Shown: positions 53,906-62,834, counted from the stretch's first letter. The stretch: 64,000 nucleotides of DNA from Shewanella waksmanii ATCC BAA-643 (GCF_000518805.1 NZ_JAEH01000025.1:1-64000), one strand, 5' to 3'. A program made the numbers and translations. Notes: generated from the sequence alone by a model not told the origin.

Positions 53906-55291
53906 CTAGTTTATCAGTTTGCTCTCTTTTCTGATTTTTACGGCTTCATCAATTCTTGATTGCATTAGCTTCGCTACTGCTGTGAAAACAGGTACAACAA
54001 CTGAATTGCCAAATTGGCGGTATGCTTGTGTATCAGATACAGGAATTATGAATTCGCTTTTCCCGGGCTCATCAAATCCCATTAGTCGAGCACATTCTTT
54101 TGGCATTAGTCTGCGGGGCCTATTCTTTTGGTTTTCTGGATTAGAAAAATCAAGTTCACCTAATTCTTTATTCCAGCCTTGGTCAATTAAAATTTCTGAA
54201 CCATCTTTATGGTAGCGGGCAGATAATGTTCTAGTTATTACGTCAGGCTTTTTCGGGTCGACTAAACCGTAGCCAAAACCGTTGCCTTTAGCTTGATGTT
54301 TTTTCGCGTATTCGTATAGATATTCCCATAAGCGAGGTGTCAGGGTATATTTTGCTTTTTCGGCCTCCGTAAGGCTATTAAGAAGGCTCTCAAAGGAAGG
54401 GGTATGCTCAGGAAACATAATGTTTTTTAGAGTGAAACCATTAGCAATATTTAAATCACGTTTGAAACCAACTAGTACAATTCTTTCTCTGTGTTGAGGA
54501 AGAAAGTTTTTGCCGTCAATAATTTTTGGGTCCTTACTTCCTGAACCTTCAAAGTCTATATCTGCTACGTCATAACCTAATTCATCAAGTGCCTGAGTTA
54601 TTACTTTGAAAGTATTACCCTTATCATGACTTTTCAGGTTTTTTACGTTTTCCAATACAAATGCACTTGGTTGTCTTGCTTTAATTATTCGGCACACATC
54701 GAAAAATAAAGTGCCTTGAGCTTCGCATTCGAAACCGTGAGCTCTTCCTAGAGAATTCTTCTTAGATACCCCAGCAAGTGAGAAGGGTTGACAAGGGAAG
54801 CCCGCGAGCAGGACATCATGCTCTGGAATATTATCTCGTATGTTTTTTGCAGCAACAGTTTCAGAAATGGTATCACTGTCTTCTGTTAGAGTTATTGTAC
54901 GTATGTCTTGGTTAAAGGAATGGGCAACCGGGTCACTATAGTAATTAGCTTTATAGGTACGGACTGCATATTTGTTCCATTCGCTAGTAAAAACACATTG
55001 ACCGCCGATAGATTCAAAGCCCTTTCTTATCCCACCTATTCCTGCAAATAGATCTATAAATTTAAAGCTAGGATTGTCATAGTGTTTGGGACGCTTGGGC
55101 AAAAGGTCATTTAAAATTCGGAATTCTTCAGAAGTAAGTTGTTTATCTGATTTCCCTTTTAGAATGCGATTGATTGTTTCTCTGCACCAGTCATTTTCAG
55201 TCCACGGATTTAGTTTGGCTGCTATTTGTTTTTGATCGTAAATTTCTAAAAGTTTAGTAAGTAGTTCAAGTGTTTCTTCGTTACTAGCCAT
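53906..55291 (-). CDS. DNA (cytosine-5) methyltransferase, M.EcoRII/Dcm type
   Basis: The 461-residue C5 methyltransferase has motif [23 protein letters not shown], the catalytic Cys in motif [13 protein letters not shown] in motif VI ([11 protein letters not shown]), QHRERI in [18 protein letters not shown] in IX and [11 protein letters not shown] in X. Whole segments match M.EcoRII and Dcm as I remember them ([50 protein letters not shown]-like region), so the target is probably the inner C of CCWGG. A divergent EcoRII-like endonuclease gene follows 193 bp away. Confidence 0.95.
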   Translation of the reverse strand: MASNEETLELLTKLLEIYDQKQIAAKLNPWTENDWCRETINRILKGKSDKQLTSEEFRILNDLLPKRPKHYDNPSFKFIDLFAGIGGIRKGFESIGGQCVFTSEWNKYAVRTYKANYYSDPVAHSFNQDIRTITLTEDSDTISETVAAKNIRDNIPEHDVLLAGFPCQPFSLAGVSKKNSLGRAHGFECEAQGTLFFDVCRIIKARQPSAFVLENVKNLKSHDKGNTFKVITQALDELGYDVADIDFEGSGSKDPKIIDGKNFLPQHRERIVLVGFKRDLNIANGFTLKNIMFPEHTPSFESLLNSLTEAEKAKYTLTPRLWEYLYEYAKKHQAKGNGFGYGLVDPKKPDVITRTLSARYHKDGSEILIDQGWNKELGELDFSNPENQKNRPRRLMPKECARLMGFDEPGKSEFIIPVSDTQAYRQFGNSVVVPVFTAVAKLMQSRIDEAVKIRKESKLIN

Positions 55292-55484
55292 GGAGTGCTT
55301 CTTTACAAAATCTGAGGCCTAATACTTTATCACTCGTTTGACCCAGAGTACAGCTGAGTACTGTATAAAAACACATGTCAAAGGATGTTAGTGATAACTA
55401 GTTGTTGATATGAATAGAGTAGTAGTATTATTTTTATAAGTAGATAAAAATAAATGATAATCTTATGGTTGTTATTATATAAGG

Positions 55485-56747
55485 GTGGTGGCTTTGTACG
55501 AGACATTAGAAGATATTTTTGAAGCTGTAGCGGTCAAATACCTAAAAGCCGTTGATGTAAAGAGAGGCAACAATAACAAGAAGGGCTCAAACCAACATGA
55601 AATTGGCGGGTTAGTTAAGGCTGGATTTGGACGAAAGCTTGGCTTCCCTATTGATGGTAAAACCCTAAAATTTGCCGCTAAGATGGTATATATTTCTGAT
55701 GATGAAAGTGAACCCATTGTTTGTGAAGACACCGTTTCTTGGTACGACACCCGCTATAAAGACCCTCTAAGGGGGGCTGAATATAGACTTTATTATCATG
55801 ATAATGAAGTTACACAGAGCTTTAGAGAAGATGACTTTTTGTTGATTGCCCTTACAAAAGAGCAAACATTGCTGCTTGTTTTTGCGCCCAAAGGTAGTTC
55901 CGCAGAGGTTCAACTCAAAAGCATTTTTGGTGCTTTGAATCTTGATATAGATACAGCTTTAATAAATGTACCAGTCAAAGAAGCCTCTTTGGTTATTCCT
56001 GTGCGAATAGTATTAGCTCAGCTTGGAATAGATGTTAGTACTTCAAAAGTAGATGATGAAAGTAAGCTTACTGAGCTACTTAATCGGTTTGATTCAAATT
56101 TCCCCAAGACTCGTGTTTTTTCTGAATATTCACGGAAACTAGTTCAAAGTGAGGTTTGTGCAGTTGAAGCGCCAGACCAAACTTTACTTGCTTGGATGGA
56201 AGCTGAAGAGCAAAACTTCAGGCTACTTGAAAGGCACATTGTATCTGAACAGTTGAAGCTAGGGTTCGGAGGCTCAGGGCATGATGTTGATGCTTTCATC
56301 AAATTTTCTCTTAGTGTTCAGAATAGAAGGAAGTCTCGAGTTGGGCATGCTTTTGAAAATCATATAGAGGCTATCTTTATAGCAAATAACCTTTCTTATA
56401 AGCGTGGTGGAAAGACTGAAGGTAAGCAAACTCCAGATTTTTTATTTCCAAGCCAAAAGGCATACCAGAACAAGCGGTTTGATGAGAGAAAACTGAGAAT
56501 GTTAGGTGCTAAAACATCATGCAAAGACCGATGGAGACAGGTACTAGCAGAAGCAAAGCGCATAGAGACAAAGCACCTATTAACGTTGGAACCTGCTATT
56601 TCAGAAGAGCAAACTACACAAATGGTGCACTTGAAACTTCAGTTAGTTGTTCCAAAGCCTCTTCATGAAACATATACACCTAATCAGTTAGGGTATTTGC
56701 AGACATTTAAAAGTTTTATCGATGAAGTTCAAGCCATTTCGGGTTAA
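55485..56747 (+). CDS. EcoRII-type restriction endonuclease
   Basis: The C-terminal ~170 residues match the EcoRII catalytic domain: SVQNRRKSRVGHAFENHIEAIF, TPDFLFPSQKAY (the PD) and LGAKTSCKDRWRQVLAEAKRI (the K with KDRWRQ). The N-terminal ~170 residues correspond in place to the EcoRII effector-binding domain (NQHEIGGL, WYDTRYKDPLRGAEYRLYY) but look much diverged. EcoRII is a type IIE enzyme that cuts CCWGG when a second site is bound. Starts at GTG 55485, GTG 55488 or TTG 55494 are possible; AAGGG at 55481-55485 fits the TTG best. It is divergent from the methyltransferase gene. Confidence 0.9.
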   Translation: MVALYETLEDIFEAVAVKYLKAVDVKRGNNNKKGSNQHEIGGLVKAGFGRKLGFPIDGKTLKFAAKMVYISDDESEPIVCEDTVSWYDTRYKDPLRGAEYRLYYHDNEVTQSFREDDFLLIALTKEQTLLLVFAPKGSSAEVQLKSIFGALNLDIDTALINVPVKEASLVIPVRIVLAQLGIDVSTSKVDDESKLTELLNRFDSNFPKTRVFSEYSRKLVQSEVCAVEAPDQTLLAWMEAEEQNFRLLERHIVSEQLKLGFGGSGHDVDAFIKFSLSVQNRRKSRVGHAFENHIEAIFIANNLSYKRGGKTEGKQTPDFLFPSQKAYQNKRFDERKLRMLGAKTSCKDRWRQVLAEAKRIETKHLLTLEPAISEEQTTQMVHLKLQLVVPKPLHETYTPNQLGYLQTFKSFIDEVQAISG

Positions 56748-56838
56748 ACCGAGTTAAAAGGTTGCATTTGTCTAGGGAATAAGAAGAGCCTAAATATTAG
56801 GTAAAGGATAGTTTTTTAGGTTATGGTATCTCCCCCCT

Positions 56839-56873
56839 GAAAGCCTAGAAATTTCATGGCTTCTAATATTTTT
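56839..56873 (+). terminator. Possible terminator after the endonuclease gene
   Basis: An imperfect stem AAGCC-TA-GAAA / TTTC-A-TGGCTT is followed by CTAATATTTTT. It lies about 95 bp after the endonuclease stop. Confidence 0.4.
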
Positions 56874-56904
56874 CACCAGCCTGCTATCACAAGCGTCCCA
56901 ATAC

Positions 56905-57100
56905 TTATTCCACGTTCTGGATTTACCCAAGCATTTTCTCAATCAGTACTTTAAGCTCTACTGCTGCGGCAGTGACTTCAGCGCTGATAGATTTAGAGGC
57001 TAAGGTGTTAGACTCGCGGTTGAACTCTTGCATCATAAAGTCTAAACGGCGGCCTTGGGCGCCACCTTTTTTAAGGATGCGGCGAGTTTCTTCAACGTGG
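56905..57100 (-). pseudogene. Displaced 3' fragment of yicC (196 bp)
   Basis: On the minus strand this segment encodes the last ~65 residues of YicC (ending QNVE and a TAA stop, with ILKKGGAQGRRLDFMMQEFNRES upstream), aligned without gaps to 59024-59219. Similarity stops abruptly at 57100, at the same codon as 59219, where AT-rich sequence leading to the hipBA operators begins. The copy is diverged at scattered positions, densest near the 3' end (56921-56935), so it is not a recent duplication. It separates the restriction-modification genes from hipBA. Confidence 0.92.
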
Positions 57101-57125
57101 ATATTGAGTTTTAACTATCATTTTA

Positions 57126-57250
57126 ATGCCTATAGCGTGTTGTTTTTTGTTTAACGCTTATAGCGTGTAATTGTTGATTTAACGCCTGTAGCGTGTAATT
57201 ATCGTTTTAACGCTTATAGCGTGTGAATCTTGTTTTAACGGTTGTGGCGT
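57126..57250. promoter_or_regulatory. Five operator-like direct repeats at exact 28-bp period upstream of hipBA
   Basis: The palindromic core ACGCT-TAT-AGCGT (or close variants) starts at 57126, 57154, 57182, 57210 and 57238. Copies 2 and 4 are perfect palindromes; the others differ at one to four positions. Each core is preceded by TTTTAA or TTTAA and followed by GTGTAA or GTGT. The last copy ends 41 bp before the hipB start. HipB proteins repress their operon through repeated inverted sites, so these are the likely operators. Confidence 0.8.
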
Positions 57251-57291
57251 GTAAACTTGGTAATAGCGATAGGGTTTATAGGTGGGAAATA

Positions 57292-57573
57292 ATGAAGGTG
57301 ACTAATTCAAAACAGCTTGCTGTGTACCTTAAAGATGCGCGACTCAATATGCAGTTGTCGCAAAGCAAGGTAGGTAAGAAGGTTGGTATTCGTCAGGATA
57401 CGGTTTCAAATTTTGAACAGAACCCAGATTCCACTAAATTGGAAACATTGTTTAAGATTTTATCTGCTTTAAACCTTGAGCTAGATATTAAGGTTAGAAA
57501 TCCTGAACTGGTGTCGACGCTGGTTGAAGATAAACACATCCCCACTGACGATGAATGGAAAGAGGAGTGGTAA
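57292..57573 (+). CDS. hipB: HipB-like antitoxin/autorepressor (HTH_XRE)
   Basis: The 93-residue protein has a Cro/CI-type helix-turn-helix: LAVYLKDARLNMQLSQSKVGKKVGIRQDTVSNFEQNPDSTKLETLFKILSAL, followed by a beta strand LDIKV that would pair in the HipB dimer. HipB neutralises HipA and represses the operon. The ATG at 57292 has GTGGGA upstream. Its stop shares one base with the hipA start (TAATG). Confidence 0.92.
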   Translation: MKVTNSKQLAVYLKDARLNMQLSQSKVGKKVGIRQDTVSNFEQNPDSTKLETLFKILSALNLELDIKVRNPELVSTLVEDKHIPTDDEWKEEW

Positions 57574-58907
57574 TGGCTGTTCTTGATGTTTATATGAATG
57601 GCTATTTTGTGGGAGAGTTGACTAAATCTGCTACAGGTTCCCATCTATTTAAGTATGCTGCGCGATGGTTAAATACGTCAAATAGTCGGCCTATCTCTTT
57701 ATCTATGCCGTTGCAAAAACAGGCCTATAAGGGCGATGAGGTTTATAACTTTTTCGATAATCTACTGCCAGATAATATTGAGGTGAGAAACAGAATTGTT
57801 GCTCGCCATAATGCGCAATCGACACAGGCGTTCGATTTATTAGCGAAAGTTGGGCTAGACAGTGTAGGGGCATTGCAGTTCATTCCCCATGGACAAGTCG
57901 CTTTCGATGTTAAAAAAATTGAATCTAAGCCTTTATCTGATGCGGCATTGGAAAAAGTATTGAAGGGGTATCAGTCTGATATCCCGCTAGGTATGCTAGC
58001 GGATGAAGATGATTTTCGAATCTCTATTGCCGGTGTCCAAGAGAAGACAGTTTTACTCAATCTCGATGACCAATGGCAGTTGCCAATTAATGCCACACCC
58101 ACGACGCATATCATTAAGCTACCTATTGGTGAGATACAAAGTCATTCGCATACTATCGATATGTCTGACAGTGTTGAAAATGAGTACCTATGCATGATGA
58201 TTGCGCGGGAGTTTGGTTTAGTTATTCCGCAATGCTCAATCATTAAAGTGGGAGACATTAAAGCGCTTGCTGTAGAGCGTTTTGATCGTAAGTTGTCGAG
58301 TGATGGCAAATGGATTATGCGATTACCTCAAGAAGACTTTTGCCAGACATTGAATGTTCCTTCTGCTAAAAAATATGAAAGTCATGATGGACCGGGGATT
58401 GCACAAATAATGCCTTATTTATTGGGCTCTATAACCCCAGAGCGAGATAGATATGATTTCATGAAATCTCAGGTGCTATTTTGGCTGCTCGCTGCAACCG
58501 ATGGGCATGCGAAGAACTTTTCATTGTTTATTGAGGCGGGTGGCGGATATCGATTAACTCCCTTTTACGATATTTTGTCTTTATATCCAGCCATTGGTGG
58601 CAAAGGTGTAAATATCCGTAAGGCAAAATTGGCAATGGGACTTAAAGCAACCAAAGGTAAGGAATATCGGATAGCGCAGATCTTCCCAAGGCACTTTATC
58701 CAGACCGCTAGGGCGGTTGGGTATGATACTGACGAAATGGTTGCTATTTTGCTTGAGATTGCAGATACAGTTGATTTTGTGATTAATCAGGTTCAAAAGC
58801 AGCTACCGAATGATTTTCCAGCGCATATCAGTGACCCAATACTTGAAGGTGTAAAGCAAAGAGCAGCAAGACTGACGGTTGAAAATGTTCAAGGAGCCTG
58901 GAAGTAG
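57573..58907 (+). CDS. hipA: HipA-type Ser/Thr kinase toxin
   Basis: A 444-residue HipA protein. The N-terminal domain is LDVYMNGYFVGELTKSATGSHLFKYAARWL. The flexible ATP loop region DFRISIAGVQEKTVLL (about 145), the Lys-containing strand THIIKLP, catalytic loop LLAATDGHAKNFSLFI (about 300-320) and metal site PFYDILS are present. E. coli HipA phosphorylates glutamyl-tRNA synthetase and causes dormancy; relatives differ in target. It is translationally coupled to hipB. All key kinase motifs look intact, so it should be active. Confidence 0.93.
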   Translation: MAVLDVYMNGYFVGELTKSATGSHLFKYAARWLNTSNSRPISLSMPLQKQAYKGDEVYNFFDNLLPDNIEVRNRIVARHNAQSTQAFDLLAKVGLDSVGALQFIPHGQVAFDVKKIESKPLSDAALEKVLKGYQSDIPLGMLADEDDFRISIAGVQEKTVLLNLDDQWQLPINATPTTHIIKLPIGEIQSHSHTIDMSDSVENEYLCMMIAREFGLVIPQCSIIKVGDIKALAVERFDRKLSSDGKWIMRLPQEDFCQTLNVPSAKKYESHDGPGIAQIMPYLLGSITPERDRYDFMKSQVLFWLLAATDGHAKNFSLFIEAGGGYRLTPFYDILSLYPAIGGKGVNIRKAKLAMGLKATKGKEYRIAQIFPRHFIQTARAVGYDTDEMVAILLEIADTVDFVINQVQKQLPNDFPAHISDPILEGVKQRAARLTVENVQGAWK

Positions 58908-58959
58908 AATGAAGAGCGGGCTGCGTCAGCGTAAACTTATCTTTCTCTTATTTATCTAA

Positions 58960-58983
58960 CAAAAAGCCCAGCATTTGCTGGGC
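58960..58983 (-). terminator. Rho-independent terminator of yicC
   Basis: The perfect 7-bp stem GCCCAGC / GCTGGGC with a 4-nt loop is followed on the minus strand by TTTTTGTT. It lies 41 bp past the yicC stop and 53 bp past the hipA stop. The displaced yicC fragment at 56905 has no such terminator after it. Confidence 0.9.
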
Positions 58984-59023
58984 TTCACATCTTTACCAAT
59001 CCACTTTAAAACCAGAAAAACGC

Positions 59024-59887
59024 TTACTCTACGTTCTGGATCTGCTCGCGCATTTGCTCAATCAGTACTTTGAGCTCGACCGCTGCTGCCGTGACTTCAG
59101 CGCTGATGGATTTAGAGGCTAAGGTGTTAGATTCGCGGTTGAATTCTTGCATCATAAAGTCTAAACGGCGGCCTTGTGCGCCACCTTTCTTAAGGATGCG
59201 GCGAGTTTCTTCAACGTGGGCGTCGAGGCGGTCCATCTCTTCGGCAACGTCCATCTTTTGTGCCAAAATCACCATCTCTTGCTCTAGACGTGCTGGGTCT
59301 AAATCTTCTTTAATTTCTGCTAAACGGTTAGTGAGCTTTTCGCGTTGCCATTGCATAACGGCAGGCATGTGCTCACGTACTACGGCTACTTGTTCAGCAA
59401 TGGCGTCAAGGCGGGTGTCTAGCATGGTTTTAATGGCTTCGCCTTCGCGGCCACGGGCTTCAATAAATTGGTCTATGGCGCTGTCAAAGGCGGTAAGCAG
59501 CTCTTTGCCTAGGGCATCCATGTCTTGCTCTGAGCTCGACATCACACCTGGCCAGCGTAGTACGTCAACCACGTTTAGCTCGCCTTGGCTAGCTTGGTCA
59601 CGTACCCAGTTGGCCGCTTGAATCACTTGCTTGGCTAAGTCTTGGTTGAGTTGTAGCTCGTTGTTGTCATCGTCTTTGATGTCGTAACGCAGGTTCACTT
59701 CAACTTTACCGCGGTTTAATCGCTTGCGCAGGCGGTCTCGCAGCATGGGCTCTAGGTTGCGAAAATGCTCAGGCAGACGCAGATAGGTTTCTAAATAGCG
59801 CTGGTTAACAGAGCGAATTTCCCATGAGGCATTACCCCATTGTGCTTTGTGCTCTATTCGAGCGTAGGCTGTCATGCTTTGGATCAT
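59024..59887 (-). CDS. yicC: YicC family endoribonuclease-like protein
   Basis: The 287-residue protein has the family N-terminus MIQSMTAYARIEHKAQWGNASWEIRSVNQRYLE and C-terminus RLDFMMQEFNRESNTLASKSISAEVTAAAVELKVLIEQMREQIQNVE. YicC proteins are RNases that act on small RNAs in E. coli. The gene is complete and its 3' end is duplicated at 56905-57100, marking this gene as the integration target of the island. The divergent neighbour is rph, 302 bp away, as in E. coli. Confidence 0.95.
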   Translation of the reverse strand: MIQSMTAYARIEHKAQWGNASWEIRSVNQRYLETYLRLPEHFRNLEPMLRDRLRKRLNRGKVEVNLRYDIKDDDNNELQLNQDLAKQVIQAANWVRDQASQGELNVVDVLRWPGVMSSSEQDMDALGKELLTAFDSAIDQFIEARGREGEAIKTMLDTRLDAIAEQVAVVREHMPAVMQWQREKLTNRLAEIKEDLDPARLEQEMVILAQKMDVAEEMDRLDAHVEETRRILKKGGAQGRRLDFMMQEFNRESNTLASKSISAEVTAAAVELKVLIEQMREQIQNVE

Positions 59888-60189
59888 GAAGTGGGTCCGG
59901 TGTTATTTATTCGTCAAAGTGAATGCCGATTATAGACCTATCGTGGTAATGGTCAAAGTAATTGCCTGAAGTATCAAGGATAGGGTGGCAACTTAGGGTT
60001 TTAAGTCAGTGATTTTACGCGATGATATGCTGTTAGGTTAGCTTGATTGACTGGTCTTTGTTGGCGTTTGATTGTGAGTCATCCGCCACTGTTTAAGCTT
60101 GTTGGCTGAATGTCATGGCATATAGGCGCGCTAGCCCCTATAATATGCAGCCAAAATCGCTTTGTTTATTTTTAATACAGGAACCTTCT
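59888..60189. other. Divergent yicC / rph promoter region
   Basis: No gene seen. The only clear element is the rph ribosome site (CAGGAA just before 60190). Promoters for both genes must lie here; I cannot place -35/-10 boxes with confidence. Confidence 0.4.
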
Positions 60190-60903
60190 ATGCGCCCAAG
60201 TGACAGAACGCCCGCCCAATCTCGTCCGGTGACAATTACTCGCCAGTTTACGGCCCATGCCGAAGGCTCTGTCTTAGTTGAGTTTGGTGACACTAAGGTG
60301 TTGTGTACTGCAAGCTTTGAAGAGGGTGTGCCACGCTTCCTTAAGGGCCAAGGCCAAGGTTGGGTGACAGCTGAATACGGCATGTTACCACGCTCTACCC
60401 ACAGCCGCATGAACCGTGAAGCGGCACGTGGTAAGCAGTCTGGTCGTACGCAAGAAATTCAACGTCTTATTGGTCGTTCATTGCGCGCAGCGGTAGACAT
60501 GAAAGCGCTAGGCGAAAACACCATTGTGATTGACTGTGATGTAATTCAAGCAGATGGCGGTACGCGTACTGCGGCGATCACCGGTGCGTGTGTGGCCTTG
60601 GTTGATGCGCTTAATTGGGCACGCGGTAAAGGCATTTTGAAAACCAACCCGCTTAAGTTCCTGATTGCTGCAGTGAGTGTAGGCATTTATAAAGGCGAGC
60701 CGATTTGCGATTTAGAATATGTTGAAGACAGCGCTGCTGAAACTGACATGAATGTAGTGATGACCGAAACCGGTAAGATTATTGAAATTCAAGGCACTGC
60801 AGAAGGTGAGCCATTTAGCCACGAAGAGCTAATGAGCCTACTTGAGCTGGCTAAACACGGCATTCGCGAGATTGTCGATGTGCAAAAAGCCTCGTTAAAC
60901 TAA
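60190..60903 (+). CDS. rph: Ribonuclease PH
   Basis: A 237-residue phosphorolytic 3'-5' exoribonuclease that trims tRNA 3' ends. The start [20 protein letters not shown] and motifs [54 protein letters not shown] are all typical. Start ATG at 60190 has AGGAA 6-7 nt upstream; an in-frame start at 60115 lacks support. Followed by pyrE in the conserved rph-pyrE order, though a terminator-like hairpin lies between. Confidence 0.97.
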   Translation: MRPSDRTPAQSRPVTITRQFTAHAEGSVLVEFGDTKVLCTASFEEGVPRFLKGQGQGWVTAEYGMLPRSTHSRMNREAARGKQSGRTQEIQRLIGRSLRAAVDMKALGENTIVIDCDVIQADGGTRTAAITGACVALVDALNWARGKGILKTNPLKFLIAAVSVGIYKGEPICDLEYVEDSAAETDMNVVMTETGKIIEIQGTAEGEPFSHEELMSLLELAKHGIREIVDVQKASLN

Positions 60904-60918
60904 AATAGAAAAACAATT

Positions 60919-60943
60919 AAGGGTCCTACGGGATCCTTTTTTT
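60919..60943 (+). terminator. Terminator or attenuator between rph and pyrE
   Basis: The stem AAGGGTCC / GGATCCTT (one G-U pair), loop TACG, is followed by seven T. It lies 15 bp after the rph stop and about 42 bp before the pyrE start. In E. coli pyrE is controlled by attenuation between rph and pyrE, so this hairpin could serve the same purpose. Confidence 0.8.
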
Positions 60944-60984
60944 AAACCTTTTTACCCAGAAAAAATGATAAGTGAGGAGTGGTT

Positions 60985-61626
60985 GTGAAAGCCTATCAGC
61001 GTGAGTTTATTGAGTTTGCATTAGAGCGCCAAGTACTAAGATTTGGCGAATTTACGCTTAAGTCGGGCCGCACTAGCCCTTATTTCTTTAATGCTGGCTT
61101 GTTTAATACTGGCCGTGATTTAGCCCGCCTGGGTCGTTTTTATGCGGCGGCGTTGGTTGATTCTGGCATTGAACATGACTTGCTATTTGGCCCTGCTTAC
61201 AAAGGTATTCCAATTGCGACGACTACCGCTGTGGCATTGTGTGAGCACCACGATATTGATATGCCTTACTGCTTTAACCGTAAAGAGAAGAAACAGCACG
61301 GGGAAGGTGGCAGCCTAGTCGGTAGCGAGCTTAAAGGCCGCGTGATGTTGGTTGATGATGTGATCACCGCTGGCACGGCAATCCGTGAGTCAATGGAGAT
61401 TATTGAAGCGGCACAAGCTAAGCTGGCCGGTGTATTGATTGCACTTGACCGCCAAGAGAAAGGTAAGGGCGAGCTGTCAGCGATTCAAGAAGTTGAGCGC
61501 GACTTTGGCTGCGAAATCGTATCGATTGTGAAGCTAGAAGATTTGATTAGCTACTTGTCTGAAAAATCAGGCATGGAAGCACAGCTTGCAGCGGTAAGTG
61601 CTTATCGCGACCAATACGGCATCTAA
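60985..61626 (+). CDS. pyrE: Orotate phosphoribosyltransferase
   Basis: The 213-residue protein has the normal length if it starts at the GTG at 60985 ([13 protein letters not shown]); GAGGAG lies 5 nt upstream. The PRPP-binding motif [17 protein letters not shown] is intact, and [13 protein letters not shown] is the flexible catalytic loop. PyrE converts orotate and PRPP to OMP in pyrimidine synthesis. Confidence 0.97.
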   Translation: MKAYQREFIEFALERQVLRFGEFTLKSGRTSPYFFNAGLFNTGRDLARLGRFYAAALVDSGIEHDLLFGPAYKGIPIATTTAVALCEHHDIDMPYCFNRKEKKQHGEGGSLVGSELKGRVMLVDDVITAGTAIRESMEIIEAAQAKLAGVLIALDRQEKGKGELSAIQEVERDFGCEIVSIVKLEDLISYLSEKSGMEAQLAAVSAYRDQYGI

Positions 61627-61685
61627 TTGAGCTTTGCGGATGTGTTAGCGCCAAGCTAGAACATCAACAGCTTATTGATGATACA

Positions 61686-61715
61686 AAAACGCCACGTTAA
61701 TCCGTGGCGTTTTTT
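61686..61715 (+). terminator. Rho-independent terminator of pyrE
   Basis: The stem AACGCCACG / CGTGGCGTT with 6-nt loop is followed by T-run TTTTT; preceding A-run lets it work in both directions. It lies 60 bp after the pyrE stop. Confidence 0.92.
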
Positions 61716-61740
61716 ATGTTTGGCGGTTGAGTCGCTTGTT

Positions 61741-61952
61741 ATACCAATCAGTATAAACATTTAGTCACTCAGCGAGAATTTAGCGGTTCTGAGGTAAGGC
61801 AACGAGTGGAATGAAACACTCTGGCGCGTTTTAGGCTGCCTACTTCTGCGTTGAATAATTTCACAAGGGAACAACCATTGTTTCAATCATTCGCCTTGAA
61901 TTAGTTTGCCCAAAGCGCGCTGAGTAGATCAAATTCTTATACTGATTGGTAT
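61741..61952 (-). mobile_element. Miniature inverted-repeat element, copy 2 (212 bp)
   Basis: It starts ATACCAATCAGTATAA and ends TTATACTGATTGGTAT. Read on the minus strand, its first ~35 and last ~60 bases match the element at 10444-10709 (shared CTACTCAG near one end and CTCAGAACC, CTCGCTGAG near the other). No open frame. Its right end overlaps the last base of the folE stop codon, so it sits directly against folE. Confidence 0.82.
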
Positions 61953-62596
61953 TACTGCGACAGGAACTCAGCGCGGGTAGCCGGGTTTGACTTGAAAATT
62001 CCGCCAAGGGCCGTGGTGGTGGTTGAGCTGGTTGAGTCCATCACGCCGCGTGATTTAACGCAGTAATGTACCGCGTCCATTTTTACCGCGACATCTTTGG
62101 TTTCTAGCAGGGTTTGCAACGCCACTAACACTTGTTGGGTTAGGCGCTCTTGTACCTGTGGGCGTTGGGCAAAAAAGCGCACAATACGGTTAATTTTAGA
62201 CAGGCCGATAATGTTCTTACGCGGCAAGTAGGCCACTGTTGCTAGGCCATCAATGGTCACTAAGTGATGCTCGCAGGTGCTGGTTAGGCTGATATCCTTT
62301 ACCTTTACCATTTCATCAAAGCCCATTTTGTTTTCAATGACGGTGATTTTAGGGAAGTTCTGGTAATCGAGCCCCGAGAAAATCTCATCGACATACATTT
62401 TGGCAATACGCTTAGGGGTTTCAATTAAGCTGTCGTCACGCAAATCTAATGACATTAAGGTTAAAATCTCACGCATATGGTGTTCGATTTTTTCTTTGCG
62501 CTGCTCGGCATCAAGTCCACAAGGTAGCATCGGGGTTTCTAAACCGCGATCTAAGAGTGCTTGTTGTACTAGCTGTGCTGATTCACTAAGTGCCAT
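61952..62596 (-). CDS. folE: GTP cyclohydrolase I (FolE)
   Basis: A 214-residue enzyme making dihydroneopterin triphosphate, the first step of folate synthesis. Zinc ligands and catalytic residues lie in [15 protein letters not shown] (Cys, His) and [38 protein letters not shown] is the diagnostic segment. Start ATG at 62596 (MALSES) has GGAGGA upstream; a GTG four codons earlier is possible. The stop codon abuts an inverted-repeat element. Confidence 0.95.
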   Translation of the reverse strand: MALSESAQLVQQALLDRGLETPMLPCGLDAEQRKEKIEHHMREILTLMSLDLRDDSLIETPKRIAKMYVDEIFSGLDYQNFPKITVIENKMGFDEMVKVKDISLTSTCEHHLVTIDGLATVAYLPRKNIIGLSKINRIVRFFAQRPQVQERLTQQVLVALQTLLETKDVAVKMDAVHYCVKSRGVMDSTSSTTTTALGGIFKSNPATRAEFLSQ

Positions 62597-62778
62597 GAGA
62601 TCCTCCACTATACTGCCAGTGGTTAACTTACAGTGGCTAAAGCGAGCAATTGCTTGGGGCTTTAGCGGGTTTAATAGTCATTATAGTTGCTCTGTTTGAG
62701 TTAAACAGTCAACAACGGGGCAAGGAGGATACCGTGAAATGGCGTCAATTTATACCCGTAAAAAGTAAGGAATTACTG

Positions 62779-62807
62779 AAAAAACCTATCGTGATGATAG
62801 GTTTTTT
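62779..62807. terminator. Bidirectional terminator after the S9 peptidase gene
   Basis: The stem CCTATC / GATAGG with loop GTGAT is flanked by six A and six T, so it can act in both directions. It lies 28 bp past the stop of the minus-strand peptidase. Confidence 0.85.
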
Positions 62808-62834
62808 CAGTTTGCTGACCAATTTCTGCGGCTA

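Noticed and set aside
56972-57154. Plus-strand frame over the yicC fragment, and its counterpart at 59070-59621
   Set aside because: Both are antisense shadows of yicC; their resemblance to each other reflects the yicC duplication.
57126-57250. CRISPR-like regular repeats
   Set aside because: The period is 28 bp in total, the 'spacers' would be only about 10 bp and are themselves similar, the core is a short palindrome, and no cas gene is near. The place before hipB fits operators.
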